DNA of 64,000 bases, from positions 496,001 through 560,000 of the forward strand of contig BDSI01000021.1 of the NCBI GenBank assembly GCA_003117195.1, read 5' to 3'. The stretch comes from Eudorina sp. 2006-703-Eu-15. Lineage: Eukaryota; Chlorophyta; Chlorophyceae; Chlamydomonadales; Volvocaceae. The notes beneath the pieces are model-generated. The model was not told the origin of the DNA. It searched no databases and was given only the letters and a program-made list of their open reading frames with translations. This document shows positions 45,730 to 57,600 of the stretch, piece by piece. A program made the position numbers and the translations under genes. How positions within the stretch are numbered: the first letter of the stretch is position 1; each line of letters opens with the position of its first letter.

Positions 45730-47205
45730 TCTTGGCTACAGCGCACATACACAGGACCGCGCACACTGACAATATATTCCTACACACAGGCACAGGACAC
45801 ACATCGGCATGCATAGCAACTTCCACATCTGGGATGCGCACTGGCAGTAATGAGAAAAAGCCCCGTCGGCAGAACGAGAACGTAGGGGAAGCTGAGGAAT
45901 CTTTCGGTTGAGATTCCCTAAAACGCCGAACGACAGACAGCGCTGCAAATTTCTGTACAAGTCCACATGCAGGAATACATGCATTGGCAACAAATCTCCC
46001 AGTCGGAGACGGTGGCGATATGTTCTGCTGGATCCATTCACGAGTCGCGGCAACGACCCTGACAGCGCCCTGCCGCGTACAGCCGCTGCACATGCACCAA
46101 AAAATCCATCATAACGAATTCTGGGATATTGTACAAGAAACAGCGCATCAAACGACGGCGCCGGGAAACGCCGTCCTGAAAGCGCCCACCACGACAAACT
46201 CTTGCGACTCGGAAAAGTATGCCGGACGCCGCTGCAAATATCTGTAAATCTCCAGGACCATTATACATGTATTCGCAACGAATTTGCGGATCGGAGACGG
46301 TGGCGCCACGTTTTACTGGGTCAAATCACGAGTCGCGCACGCAAACGCAGCAAAGAGCCAACGGCCCGACGCGGCGTGCTGGCACGGACAGCCTGCGCAC
46401 ATGCACCCAAAAATCCCGGATAACGATTTGTGGGATATTCTGCAAGAAGCAGCGCCTCAAACGACGGCGCCGGAAAACGGCGTCCTAAAAGCGCCCACCA
46501 CGGCAAACTCCCCTGACTCGGAAAACCATGTCAGGCGCCGCTGGAAAATTCTGCAAAAGTACACGATCATTAATACATGTACTCGCAATGAGTTTCCGAC
46601 TCGGAGACGGTGACGACAGGTTCTGCTGGGTGGAATCACGAGTCGTCGCAAGGACCCAACGACCCAACGCCCCGACGCGGCGCCCTCGCGCGCACAGCCG
46701 GCGCACATGCACCATAAAAGCCGGCATAAGAACTTATCGGATATTGACCAAGGAGCAGCGCCTGAAATGGCGGCGCCGGGAAATGCCGTCCTAAAAGCGC
46801 CCACCACGCCAAACTCACGCGACTCGGAAAACCATGCCCGGCACCGCTGCAAATTCCTGTAAAAGGATCATTCATACATGTATTCACAATGTATCTCCGA
46901 GTCGGAGGCGCTCGCCGCACGTTTCGATGGGTGCAATCAGGACTCACGGCAACGACCCAACGACCCAACGGCCCGCCATCGCACTGTGGTGCACGCCGTC
47001 CTAAAAAAGCCCACCACGGCCAACTCTCCCCACCCGGAAAACCCTGCCGCACGCCGCCGCAAATTCCTGGAAACGTGCAGCATCATACGTACATGCATTT
47101 GCAACGAATCTTCCAGTCACAGACGGTGGCGACACGTTTTCCTCGCGGAAATCATGACACGCGCACACAACGCAGCAACCAACCACCGGCCCGACACGGC
47201 CTTCG
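45730..47205. repeat. Degenerate satellite, unit about 290-300 bp, roughly five copies
   Basis: A landmark reading gagacggtggcga recurs near 46006, 46294, 46594, 46895 (diverged) and 47120, each copy carrying tacatgtattcgcaa upstream and gcccaccacgccaaactc-like sequence downstream. Copies are diverged and the last is shortened. No conserved reading frame runs through it. It lies between the DIRS remnant and the LINE reverse-transcriptase half. Confidence 0.75.
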
Positions 47206-47257
47206 TCCTCGTGTGGGTGTGGGTGTGGGTGTGGGTGTGGGTGTGGGTGTGGGTGTG
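47206..47257 (+). repeat. GTGGGT hexamer microsatellite
   Basis: About eight units of gtgggt, ending exactly where LINE sequence resumes (ggcggtcggggctagt). It is not the Chlamydomonas telomere unit TTTTAGGG. Confidence 0.9.
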
Positions 47258-48040
47258 GCGGTCGGGGCTAGTGGGGAGGTGCCCGCCGGAGTCATCCCTT
47301 CGCTCCCCAAGTCCGGTGACCCGATGTGTCCAGCCAACTACCGGCCCATCACGCTGCTCGACACGGACTACCGCACGCGGGCCCGAGTGCTGGTCCGCCG
47401 CCTGCTGCCGGTCTTTGGTGTCACTATTGATGCGGAGCAAACGGTGTTCCTCTGCTCCCGGCGCATTGCCAACAACGTCTGGCTGCTGCAACTGCTGCCC
47501 AAGCTCCTGCGGGTGGAGGACTGCACCGCCCTGGCCGTCTTCTTGGACTAAAAGGCGTACGACACCATGGACTGCAGCTTCCTGCTGGACTGCCTGGCCC
47601 TGGGCGTCAGCCCCGGCTTCCTGCAGTGGGTGCGGCGGCTTCACACGGACATGGCCAACGGCCACGCGTCAACGGCCATCACTCTCAACGCGTGCCTATC
47701 ACGTCGGGCATCTGCCAGGGCTGCCCCCTCGCCCCCCTGCTGTACCTGGCCGTGGGGCAGGCGCTCCTCTGCTGGCTGAAGTCCCAGGGTGTCGGGCTGC
47801 AGTTGGGGCGTCGCCAGGTAGCCGCGTCCCAGTATGCTGATGACTGCACCCCCATCCTGGCGGGTCCAGCTGCCCTCCCCCCCTTCCTGGCCCTCATGGA
47901 CACCTTTCGGGTGGCGTCCGGGCAGCGGCTCAACCTCACTAAAGTGGAGCTCCTCCACGTCGGCGCGGCGGCCCGTGGTGCAGCCCAGGCTGCTGGTCCC
48001 TCCGCTTCGTCTGCCCCCGGCCCCCCGCCTCCGGCCGCCT
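47258..48040 (+). mobile_element. L1-type LINE copy 1, 3' part: reverse transcriptase (decayed)
   Basis: RT motifs in order: NYRPITLLDTDYR, VFLD-stop-KAYDTMD (motif A with a TAA at 47549-47551), GICQGCPLAPLLYLAVGQAL (motif B, after a frame change) and ASQYADDCTPIL (motif C), then GQRLNLTKVELL. The first bases, ggcggtcggggctagt, are the last 16 bases of the second copy at 63985-64000, so this is the continuation of the same LINE family and completes the half at 31713-33297. Beyond about 48000 the sequence becomes Pro/Ala-rich and no longer looks like RT; the 3' end is unclear. Confidence 0.8.
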
Positions 48041-48239
48041 CTGCCTTGAGAACGCCCTCGCCCCCTCCTTCCGCAGCCCCAGCCACCTCCCTTGTCACCG
48101 CCCTGCTCCGCCTCCCTGGCGCCGCCGCCGCCATCCTCGCCCGGTTGTCGGCCGTGCTTTGTCCATCGCTTCCGGCTGCCGCCACTGGTGTCGGGCCAGC
48201 CTTACCAGCTGCCCCTTCACCCGCCGCCGCACCTCCCCC

Positions 48240-51200
48240 GGCCCCCGGCCCCGCCGTGCAGCCTCGTACGGGACGCCGCAGCATGCCGCTGCCTTTGATT
48301 TCCGTACTGTATGGATCGTAAAGAACGCAATGACAGCGACTGTCGAGGGCGAGCGCGACGGCGACCACCACAGCGATGACAGTGGCGGTGCCGAAGGCGG
48401 TGTTGGGACCGGCGGTGGCGGCGGCAGGGCCCGGCGCTGTGATGACTGTACCGCGGGGTGCGGGGGCCGCTGCGGGCGTCGGGGCATTCCCCACCTCCAC
48501 GGACGTGCCGCCGCCCGCGTCCGCGGACCCAGCAGGGGATGCCCCGACAGTAGTCCCCGGCTGCTGCTGCTGCTTTTGCTGGTGCACAGCTGCGCTGCTG
48601 ATGCCCTGTGGAGGGGTCATACGCTTGTGCTTAGAAAACCTCATGGCCATCTGTATCAGATTGCAGCACCGCGTGTTCGAGTGTTCTTAACATTCTTCAA
48701 GTGGTTTGGAGAACTAAGGGAAAACGACCACGTTTTGTGCCTGACCTCCTGCTGCCTCCTGCAGAGCAGCCACACCTTACTGTCGCTAGGGATCACATCG
48801 GGCTGCTAGATCCATGAGGTCAGTAAACCAGCATTAAAATTCGAACTTGAATGTAAACTTGAAAATTGATCTTGAAGATCCACCACTCCTTGACAAGAGA
48901 AAGGAAAACTCACTCACCTCCAAACCGGGCCCCTTGGGCAGCCTCATGTCCACCTGCACCTGCCGTACCATCCGCATCTGGGTCTCCGTAGAGAGACAGC
49001 TCCAGGGAGTGGTCAGCTGCGCGTCCACCAGCTTGTCCGCCAGGTCCTGGGGGCTGGCGCCGCTGCTGAGGCTGGCCGTGGCGGTGGCGGAGGTGGCGGT
49101 GGCGGCGGCCAACACGCCGCTAGTGACGCCGGTGGCCGCAGACCGGGATGTGAGGGTGACGTTGAAGAGGACTGAGGTGTCATAGGCGCAGGGCGGCAGC
49201 TGCGACGGAGGAGGGGGAGGGGTCGGTGAAGGAGGGGCGCGAAGAGAAGGGAGAAGAGGAGGGTAGAGGAGGAGGGTCAGAAAGGGGGTGGAAGGGGAGG
49301 GCGGGTACGAAGGAGGGGAAAGAGGACGTGTAGGGGAAGGTGAAGAGAAAAAGGGGCAAGGAAGGGAGAGGAAATAAGAAAATGCAAAAGAAGGCCGGAG
49401 GGTCTCTGTGTATGTCTCCCGTATGGATGTACGGATGTACGGATGTGACTGATCCAACAGTGAACATCAACATGGCACGCCTGTCATCCCCTGATGACCT
49501 GCACACATGGCCCGCCCACGCACGCAGTATTGTACGGCATGACGAGAAGACGTAATTCCTCTCGACATGCATCGCGTCTGAATCTTATCAGACTTGACTC
49601 TGAAGTGCTTCTGCCCGCACCACAGACACGCAAAACCCCCGGGGGTTTTGCCCCGTCCGTGCACCCGTCCCCCATACTCGGTCCATACCACGTAGTATGA
49701 TATCCATACTCGTGCACGGTACGGCAATACACCAGCGACGCCAGCGCCGAAACCACCGCCGTCACCACCGTGCTGATTGACTGGCGGCCACAGCTCTCCA
49801 AGTAGAGCGCCGATGGCAGCAGCAGCGCCGCCGCGTCGCCGCTGATCCCTGATCACCGTCAGGCTGGCGGGCAGGCCGCTGTGCAGATCCTTCCGTACAG
49901 ATCCGATAAGGAAGGACAGCGTGTCGGAGGTGGCCGTGACCAACACCAGAGGGGCTTGGGAGGCCAGGTCGCTGAGCCAGGCGGTGGCGGAGGCGCTGCA
50001 AGGATGAAGGAAACGTGGTGGCGATGGTGGCGATGGTGGCGTTGGCGGAGGAAAGCAGGGAAGCCCCATGGTTGTCGGCTACTGCGCCAGAATTTCCACA
50101 ACCCCGTCGTGCCCAGGATGATCACGTTTCTCCCCCCCCGGACTTACTCCCGGGCTTCTGACCACCCCTGGCTTACTCGTGGGGTTTGTCTTTCCCCCTC
50201 CTGGACTGGACTTACTGTGGGGGTCAACAGCCGCCGAGTACGAGCAGGTCACCGCCACGCCGTTGCTGAACAGCTGCTGCCGCAACACCACCTTGTCGGG
50301 GTCGGTGGCGGGGGCCACTGTGAGGGCCGCGGCCCGCACGAAGGCGGCAGCTGCACCCGCCTGCCAAAACGGCAGCATCGGAACGTGGACACGGCACGGC
50401 ACGGCAGGGCAGGGCAGCGCACGAGGGTCACACGGGTTGGCCTCCAGGTCCCAGGTCAGAGGGCCAACATCCCATGGGTCTACTGACCACCCCAGCGACG
50501 CCGTACACCTCAACGGCGCCACGATACAGGTACTGTTCACGTGTGGTTGGTGCGCTCCGCCACGATGCTGGGTTTATGGTTTTAGGCTACTGCCGCACTA
50601 AATGCAAGCACCTGCCGCCACAGGGGCCGGAGATGTCGGGTGCAGGCGCGGTCCACCCCTGGAGCTGCCAGATGGCCCCACGACCGATTGCGATCCCTAC
50701 ATATATCCTTAACATAATAACATAGCGTGGGTACCGCGTCGGTCGTGGGTTACGGTGCCGTGCATAAGTGTCGTACATCCCAATGCTTGACCACCTGTCG
50801 TACACCGTACATACCTGAGGCACGCGCATCTCCAGGTGCGCCGTCACCTCGATCTGCTGGTTGGCCTGCTCGCAGACCACCACGGGGTCACTCCAGCCCA
50901 CGATGGATCCCATCACGACCCGGGACCAGCTCCAGACGCGGCAGCTGCGCCTTTACGGGACCCCACCGTGCCACCGCCCTGTCCCGTGCTCCCCCGGGAT
51001 CCTGCGCCCAGCCCCAGGCCTGAATCGTCGTCGATGACCGCAGGCCGCCCTCCGCTTCCGCAAATCGCCCAGGCCCGCCTGCTGCTGCTGTGGCTGCGGC
51101 TGAGGCTGTGGGTGGGCGGGGCCTTGGGACTGCAGTGACGGGAAGGCCTCCGGGTCCTGGAGGCCGTCGGGGCGGGCGCGTCGGGGCTGGGAGGATGTGC

Positions 51201-51349
51201 TCCGCCGGCGCCAGCAGCCGCTTTGTCGCCGCGGCCGCGGCGATGGGTTCGGGACTCACTCCCGGCGACGGCCAGCTGCGGCTCCCGGCGGCGGCCAGCA
51301 GCAGCGCAGCCGCCGCGGCTGGGCCACGCTTCACGATATCCTGCAGCAT
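48240..51349 (-). CDS. Hypothetical minus-strand gene, several exons, possible C-terminal membrane helix (tentative)
   Basis: Coding-like segments with splice signals, from 5' to 3': a possible start at ATG 51349 (MLQDIVKRGPAAAAALLLAA); an exon ending 50815 (VVVCEQANQQIEVTAHLEMR); 50360-50216 (RAAALTVAPATDPDKVVLRQ); one starting about 49995 (WLSDLASQAPLVLVTATSDT); 49199-48918 (LPPCAYDTSVLFNVTLTSRS); and one starting 48605, Pro/Ala-rich, then a hydrophobic run TAFGTATVIAVVVAVALAL. The 49199-48918 and 48605 exons join in phase 0. The joins at 50815-50360 and 50216-49995 could not be closed, so an exon is missing or the gene has decayed. A secreted or type I membrane protein is possible. No family is recognised. 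Its 3' end abuts the LINE. Confidence 0.4.
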
Positions 51350-51459
51350 CGGTCGTCGAGCCGTGGGAGGAATACACTTATGAAGGGCTCTTGCTCTGAA
51401 TGAAGATTTCGCTGACATTTGGGAACAGGTCCTAGTTGCCCAGTTCTTCGCCGGCTGCT

Positions 51460-52800
51460 GGCTGTTTCGTGCATGCTGGTCGGATACTCTTGGCCTCTCA
51501 TCATATTGTGAAACCTGTTTGAGCTTTACGACCAAAATGCGCCTCGGCTGTTATACTCTGTGTCATTGAAGACTGCTAGGCTGGAACCTTGGCTGCAAAG
51601 AAGGGATAATGGAACATGGGTCAATCTGTATGACGACTTGGACACCTCAGGCCGCGTGCATGTTCGTTGGCTTTTGCGCCCTTTAAAAAGCTTCCGTCAT
51701 CATTTCGTACATGATGTACAGGTCTCTGTTCTGTTTATGTGGTGCATGCTGGCATATTATGATACTCTGGTCCTACTGGGCTCAGCAGCTACGTACAGTA
51801 TGGACGCGTCTGACAATGCTGCGCCTACTGAGGAGCCTGCTGAGGAGCCTACTGAGGAGCTGCTAGGAGCCCTTGTGGACACGATTGTCATCATCGCGTA
51901 TGACCTGAACCGTCTGAGACAAGTGCAAATGCTCGTGGCGCCATAGTAGGAACTTGCCTAGTTTGCCCTGACCTTTTCCGTCACAGTCTGACACAGCTGA
52001 TGTGTTCTCGGTTCTCTGGCTTGCAGGGCGGTACCAGGCCATCACGGTGCAGGCGCCACCGTTCTCGTGCGGAGCGGCACTCGCAGCGGACACAACGCGG
52101 AGGTGCTATGCTAGGCCTTCCCAATCAGCCCTAGCATCGCACCTCCGCGTTGTGTCCGCTGTGAGTGTCGCTCCGCGCGAGGACGGTGGCGTCTGCACCG
52201 TGATGGCCTGGTACCGCAATGCAAGCCAGAGAACCGAGAACTCATCAGCTGTGTCAGACTGTGACGGAAAAGGTCAATGCAAACTAGGCAAGTTCCTACT
52301 ATGTGTGTCTCGTAGACGGGCCACGAGCATCTGCATTTGTCTCAGACGGTTCAGGTCATACGCGATGACAATCGTGTCCACAAGGGCTCCTAGCAGCTCC
52401 TCAGTAGGCTCCTCAGCAGGCTCCTCAGTAGGCGCAGCATTGTCAGGCGCGTCCATACTATAGCTGCTGAGCCCAGTAGGACCAGAGTATCATAATATGC
52501 CGGCATGCACCACATAAACAGAACAGAAACCTGTACATCATGTACGAAATGATGACGGAAGCTTTTTAAAGGGTGCAAAAGCCAACGAACATGCATGCAT
52601 GCACGCGGCCTGAGGTGTCCGAGTCGTCTTACAGATTGACCCATGGGTCATCATCCCTTCTTTGCAGCCAAGGTTCCAGCCTAGCAGTCTTCAATGACAC
52701 AGAGTACAACAGCCGAGGCGCATTTTGGTCGTAAAGCTCAAACAGGTTTCACAATATGATGAGAGGCCAAGATTATCCGACCAGCATGCACGAAACAGCC
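51460..52800. repeat. Near-perfect 1.34-kb inverted repeat (long hairpin)
   Basis: The left arm starts ggctgtttcgtgcatgctgg and its reverse complement ends the right arm at about 52800. The arms, each about 655 bp, meet around 52115-52125 with a loop of only about ten bases. By eye they are roughly 95% identical with a few indels. Each arm contains an open frame of the same protein-like sequence (WLLRPLKSFRHHFVHDVQVS, then TEEPAEEPTEELLGALVDTI and AYDLNRLRQ), read on the plus strand at 51560-51946 and on the minus strand in the right arm. A transcript would fold into a long double-stranded RNA. No target duplication is evident at the ends. Confidence 0.92.
51560..51946 (+). CDS. Unrecognised 128-codon ORF in the left arm of the hairpin
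   Basis: Encodes a product with an aromatic/hydrophobic centre (SVLFMWCMLAYYDTLVLLGS) and an acidic Glu/Pro repeat (TEEPAEEPTEE). The inverted copy in the right arm keeps most of the protein: an in-frame codon loss (DTIVIIAYD against DTIVIAYD) and few other changes, although 4- and 8-nt indels also occur. This may be a captured gene fragment. No family is recognised. Confidence 0.35.
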   Translation: MSLKTARLEPWLQRRDNGTWVNLYDDLDTSGRVHVRWLLRPLKSFRHHFVHDVQVSVLFMWCMLAYYDTLVLLGSAATYSMDASDNAAPTEEPAEEPTEELLGALVDTIVIIAYDLNRLRQVQMLVAP

Positions 52801-54633
52801 AACAGGAGTCTCAAAAGTCTCGCTGGTGCAGTAATCGTCTACACCGTGTCGCTGTGTGAACAGGTCGATGTATTGCAATGCCACCAATACGTCTGTTTGG
52901 AACAAGCTAACACACGAACTAGCTAGCTATCTCACGCCCTCTTACTTCCCTTATGCGCCATGCGCTGTAATCCCTTGCCGCTTGATGATGCAGTAATGCG
53001 TCCTGATATGGGCTGGCTCAGGGCAACCCAAGGCTAGTCTCGCGGCCCGGCCCAGAGGCGAGACCGCGCTTCCGAAGTCGCGTCAGGATGTGTTACGATA
53101 TTTGCACAATACAAATATTGTAAGGAAACGGTTTTCATTTGGTCTCCCTCCTTTGTCCCCATCACTGCGCCACTGCACCAACGATTTGTTTCCACCCAGG
53201 TACCTGCCCCTTCGGCTACTTGCACTAGCCTACGCAACGCTACCATACGACAGTTGGCACTATGCGTCGCGACATGCACAGCACAGTGCGAGTGGCAACA
53301 CCACAGCACGTGTTCGGAAGTGAAGGAAGTCAGTCAGGGTCATTGCTTAGCGCCGCGACTGACAGAGTACGGATGGACGCCAATCAGCCAGCCAATCAGC
53401 CAGCCAGTCAGGCCGCCAGCCAGGGCCCTGCCCCTGTGAACCGCATCCCGTACAAACATTGTGCACACCTTCGTCCACGCCCACTCCACACATCACAAAT
53501 CACAAAGGTGCCAAGTTCCGTGAGTCCCTCCCTGCCGTGCGGCAAGGCCGTACCTTGCTGTACAACCGAGTGAATAGGGTATGCACAGCTGTGTGGCCGC
53601 CGCCGCCGAGGACCTTTTGTTGCGGCATTGCAGTGTACGGTATATCACTTGCCCAGTCGGTCCACAACGACAGTCCACTGCCGCGGCCGCCACCGGAGGC
53701 AATACACGCATCTACAATGTAAACGATTTGAATCTCACGGCCCGTCCTCTCCGGCATAATGTCATCAGGGTGTGTGAAACTGCCAGTCTTCAGTAAAGAA
53801 TACACGCCCGGGTGCGTCAGAAGCAGTCATGTCGGCCGGGGTCTCTCCCCCGGCCATGCAGACCAGACAAGACCGCCTCCGGAACCAGACAGCTACTGAT
53901 AACCGTTGACTTGGTGGTGGTGTACGCCAAAAACACGCTCATGTACAGATCACAACCTGCCGTACAACGCCATCCATGCCGAGATGACCAACCCATTTTT
54001 GCTTCATGGCGCATTCCTGCCTCAACCCGCCAGCGACTTATGGTACTCCCTGTATTTGCTTTCAAACCCCTGCAGGGGAACCACCACACCAGAGCACACA
54101 TGGTCCCTCTCTCTGCCCCTCCACTGACCTCCACTACCGCCACGAAGAAAAGATCAGGACGTCCCCAGTTGATGATACAGTGGTCATCCAGATACAGTCG
54201 ACACATCGCGCCCCTCAGGGAGGGGGCGTCCACCAATCGAGTCCAGCCTCCAGCACTCGCCAATCTGCAGGCCCAGTCGGGCCCCCTCCGTACCAAGACG
54301 CCGTCGTCGTCGTTGTCAACCGTCGAGCTGGTCCCTCCGCTCCCTTCACCTCCAGTAATTCCCACTGGCTCAAGAGCTCAGTCAACGGACCCAAATCCCC
54401 CGATCAAAGACCGAGGAGACATCGACCGACCGACTGACTGACTGACTGGCCGATGGACTGCCACAACTTCCCTCCCCAAAGTGCCCGTCTACTCGTCAAC
54501 GGGTCACAATCGGGACGCCCGTATGGCCACCAGCAACGACACATAAGCCCCAAGTACCAATGGGGCTCTGCACTCCAGAGACCGTGAGCCCGCCAGCAGA
54601 ACTACCTGTCAACCGCATACCCGTCAACCGCCT
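52801..54633. other. No gene recognised
   Basis: Open frames of up to about 180 codons exist on the minus strand (for example 54365-53817) but have no recognisable domain, low-complexity signature or consistent splice chain. The region is of average composition, with a CAGC/CAGT-rich stretch near 53384-53430. It may be intergenic, or hold the 3' UTR of the coiled-coil gene that ends at 54634. Confidence 0.4.
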
Positions 54634-57600
54634 TCACAGCGTGGACACCGCAGTGCCCCCTTCGTCACCCGGATCCACAGAACCCGCCACACTGTCCTCC
54701 CCATCGCCCGCCATCCCCGCCAGACCCAGCACCACCGGGTGAGCAGTCGGCCCCGTCGCCGCCGCCGTCGCCACCGCCGCGCCGCCCGCGGCGGCAGGCC
54801 CCCAACGCTCGCCGGCGGCACCACCGCCGCCCGAGCTCATCCCCCGCTGACTCTGAATCCACTCCTGCGGAAGGCCGCGGATGACCCTCTTGGACTGCGG
54901 CAGGACGTCCCTCCGGGAGGCCTGGAACAGCAGCCCCAGCTCCCGCGCCTCCGCGAGCTCCCCTCGGGCGGCCTCCAGCTGCCGGCTCACCGCCGCGGCC
55001 TCCGCCTGCGCGTCCACCAGCTCGGCCTGGGGCGCGTGTCGTGTGGGGGTGTGCGTGGTGGTGGTGGGGAGACGCATGTGCAAGAAGTTGTATATGGGTG
55101 TGTGTGGTAATGGCGAGTTGCGGGGTGGGTGTTTTTGAGAGAAACGTCAAAACACAGCAGCAGCGTAATAGCACCAGCTCCACCCTTAACCCATGGGAGG
55201 CCATGATCCGGTATGCAGTTTCAGATAACACAAGCCCCTCCCCGTGGATACGGTACACCACCCCGAATTCCCGGCGACCCACCTCGAGCACCCGGATACG
55301 AGCCCCAGCTTCCACCAGCTCCCCCTCCGTCAAAGGGGCACCGCGGAGCACAGAGCTCAACCCCCCAGCTGCAGCTGCAACACCAACAGCAGCAGCACCA
55401 GCAGCAGCGGGTCCGGTTGCTTCCCCGCCTGCGCCTCCTCCCTCGCTGATGCGCTGCACCAGGCAGTTGGCCAGTGCATCCCGGGTGCGGAGGGCGGCGT
55501 CCCGGGCCACCTCCGCCTCCACCGACAGCCGCTCCCTGTCGGGCCAGGTCAGGTCGCGTCAGGTCAGGTCAGGTCGCGTCGGCTTGGAGGTTCAGGAAAT
55601 CGGGATGGGTTGCCGAGGCTTTGCGGTGGACGCGGCTTGGGGGTATAGGACATTGGGGCGGCTTCTGTATTCTGATACCTGCTGTTCTGGTGTGTGATGG
55701 GGTCGACCTCCTGGTGTATGACCGGTTGACTTGGCAGACCCACTCCCAACCCAAACCATAATCAACCCAACTCAGCGCAGGATTACCTAACAATTGAAAC
55801 AGAAAAAATTCTGTTGCTTAACGTAGAAATGTCCTGCAAGGGACCGCGAGGTTCCTCCAACTGTAGTCAACACCCCGACAGGTATGGTGATGTCGGCTCC
55901 CCAGCACTTTCTTCCCCTCCGATTGAGTGTTACATGTTACCATGTTACCACTCCCAACCCAAACCATAATCAACCCAACTCAGCGCAGGATTGGGCCCCA
56001 CCCGCCCACCCACGCACCCACCTGGCCAGCAGGGCCGCCTGGGCCTCCCGGTGAGCATCCGCAAGCTCCTCCTGAGGACAGGGGGCAGACGGGGGTAGGG
56101 TTTAGATGCGGAGGAAAGGGGATTTAGAACTTGAGCAAGTGAATGGGGATGGGTGGGAAGAGCGAGCCCGGGCGAAAGGGCAACGGGTCTTCTGAACCTG
56201 GCCGTACACTACCTCGCCGGTGTGTGTCCGGGCTGAGCCGTGCCCCTGCCATGTCACATGCACTCCTGCTCTGCCTGCCCATCTCATCGAACACACACCA
56301 CCTCGCCGGCCTGTCCATGGACCCCCACTCGCGCACACGCCCCGATGGTGGGTCCTACACCACCCGCCCACCATCACGCAACACACCCTTCCTGGCCCCT
56401 CCGGTGCGCCCTGCGTCTCTTAATCACAGTCTCAGCGATGCGGTTGTGCATACAGGTGTTGTGCCGTGTGTCTGTCTGTGATCCCCACGCGCATGTCGCC
56501 GCACAAAGACCCGTTGGGCGCCGACCCACCTCCAGCACCGCGATACGCCGCCGCGCCTCCGCCAGCTCCCGTACGGCGTCCGCGCGCCCCGCCTCCACTG
56601 CTGCGGCGGCGGCCCGTGCCGCCTCACTCGCCTGCACCACATCCGCACCCGCCAGACGGCAGCCGATCACGAGGGAGTGTTGTGCTATGTCCCATCCACA
56701 CAATACGGCGGAAACAAAACGGAGCCGCAACGGGTAAGGAAGTCACTGACCCACTTGAAGCGGGCCACGCCAAGCTCGGCAGGTGGGGCCCGGCCGCCAA
56801 GGAACCCCAACCCAAACCCCCAAACCGCCCCTGGCCTCCCTCGCCTGATGGCCCGCCGATAGACCACATGTGTTTCATAAGAAGCCCACCCGCATGTGTC
56901 TTCAGAGGACCGCAGCCCAATCCCCTCCCAACGGCACCTCTCCCCCCCAGCCACCCACCTGCACCTGGCCCGCCGCCAGCGCGTGCCGTACAGCGCCCAA
57001 GTCGGTCACCAGCGCCCCGTTCTGTATGGTATGTCGTGCAGCCACCGACATGGTAACCGACATGCCAACTGCCATACGGTAACCGACATGGTAACTAACA
57101 TGGTAACTAACATGGTAACAGCAAAATCTCCCTCGCTCCATCCCAATCATCCCAGGGCAAGAGCTACGATTGGAGCTCTCGATTGGGGCCCTTGCCTCAT
57201 TAATTGAAACAGCAATCACGACAGCGGTAATGAGCGCTATGAACCGCCGCAGTGTGTCCCACCAGTGACCCATCACCACTTCCTCCGCCACTACCACTAC
57301 CACCACCACCAGTCCACCACCACCCCAGCTCCCCCGCGCACGTACCCGGTTCCGGAGCGTCTCCACCTCCTCCTGCATCTCCGCCACCTGCGCCGCCCAC
57401 CGCCCCGACTCCGCCACAGACGCCGCCACCACCGCCGCCAGCTGCTCCGGCAGCACAAACAGCTCCGACTGCATCTCCGCCTCGTACACACCGCCCGCAG
57501 CGGCGGCAGCGGCGCCGCTGGCGGCGGCATCCCCAAACAGCGCCGCGTCACCGGCAGCGGCGCCGTCACCGGCCTGGGCCTCCGCCGCCTCCTGCGCCCT

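Noticed and set aside
47206..47257. GTGGGT tract as an interstitial telomere
   Set aside because: The green-algal units are TTTTAGGG or TTTAGGG; this hexamer is different and is better explained as a microsatellite at an insertion junction.
53817..54365. Minus-strand 182-codon open frame
   Set aside because: No recognisable domain, no start context or splice partners, and composition that does not stand out. Not called as a gene.
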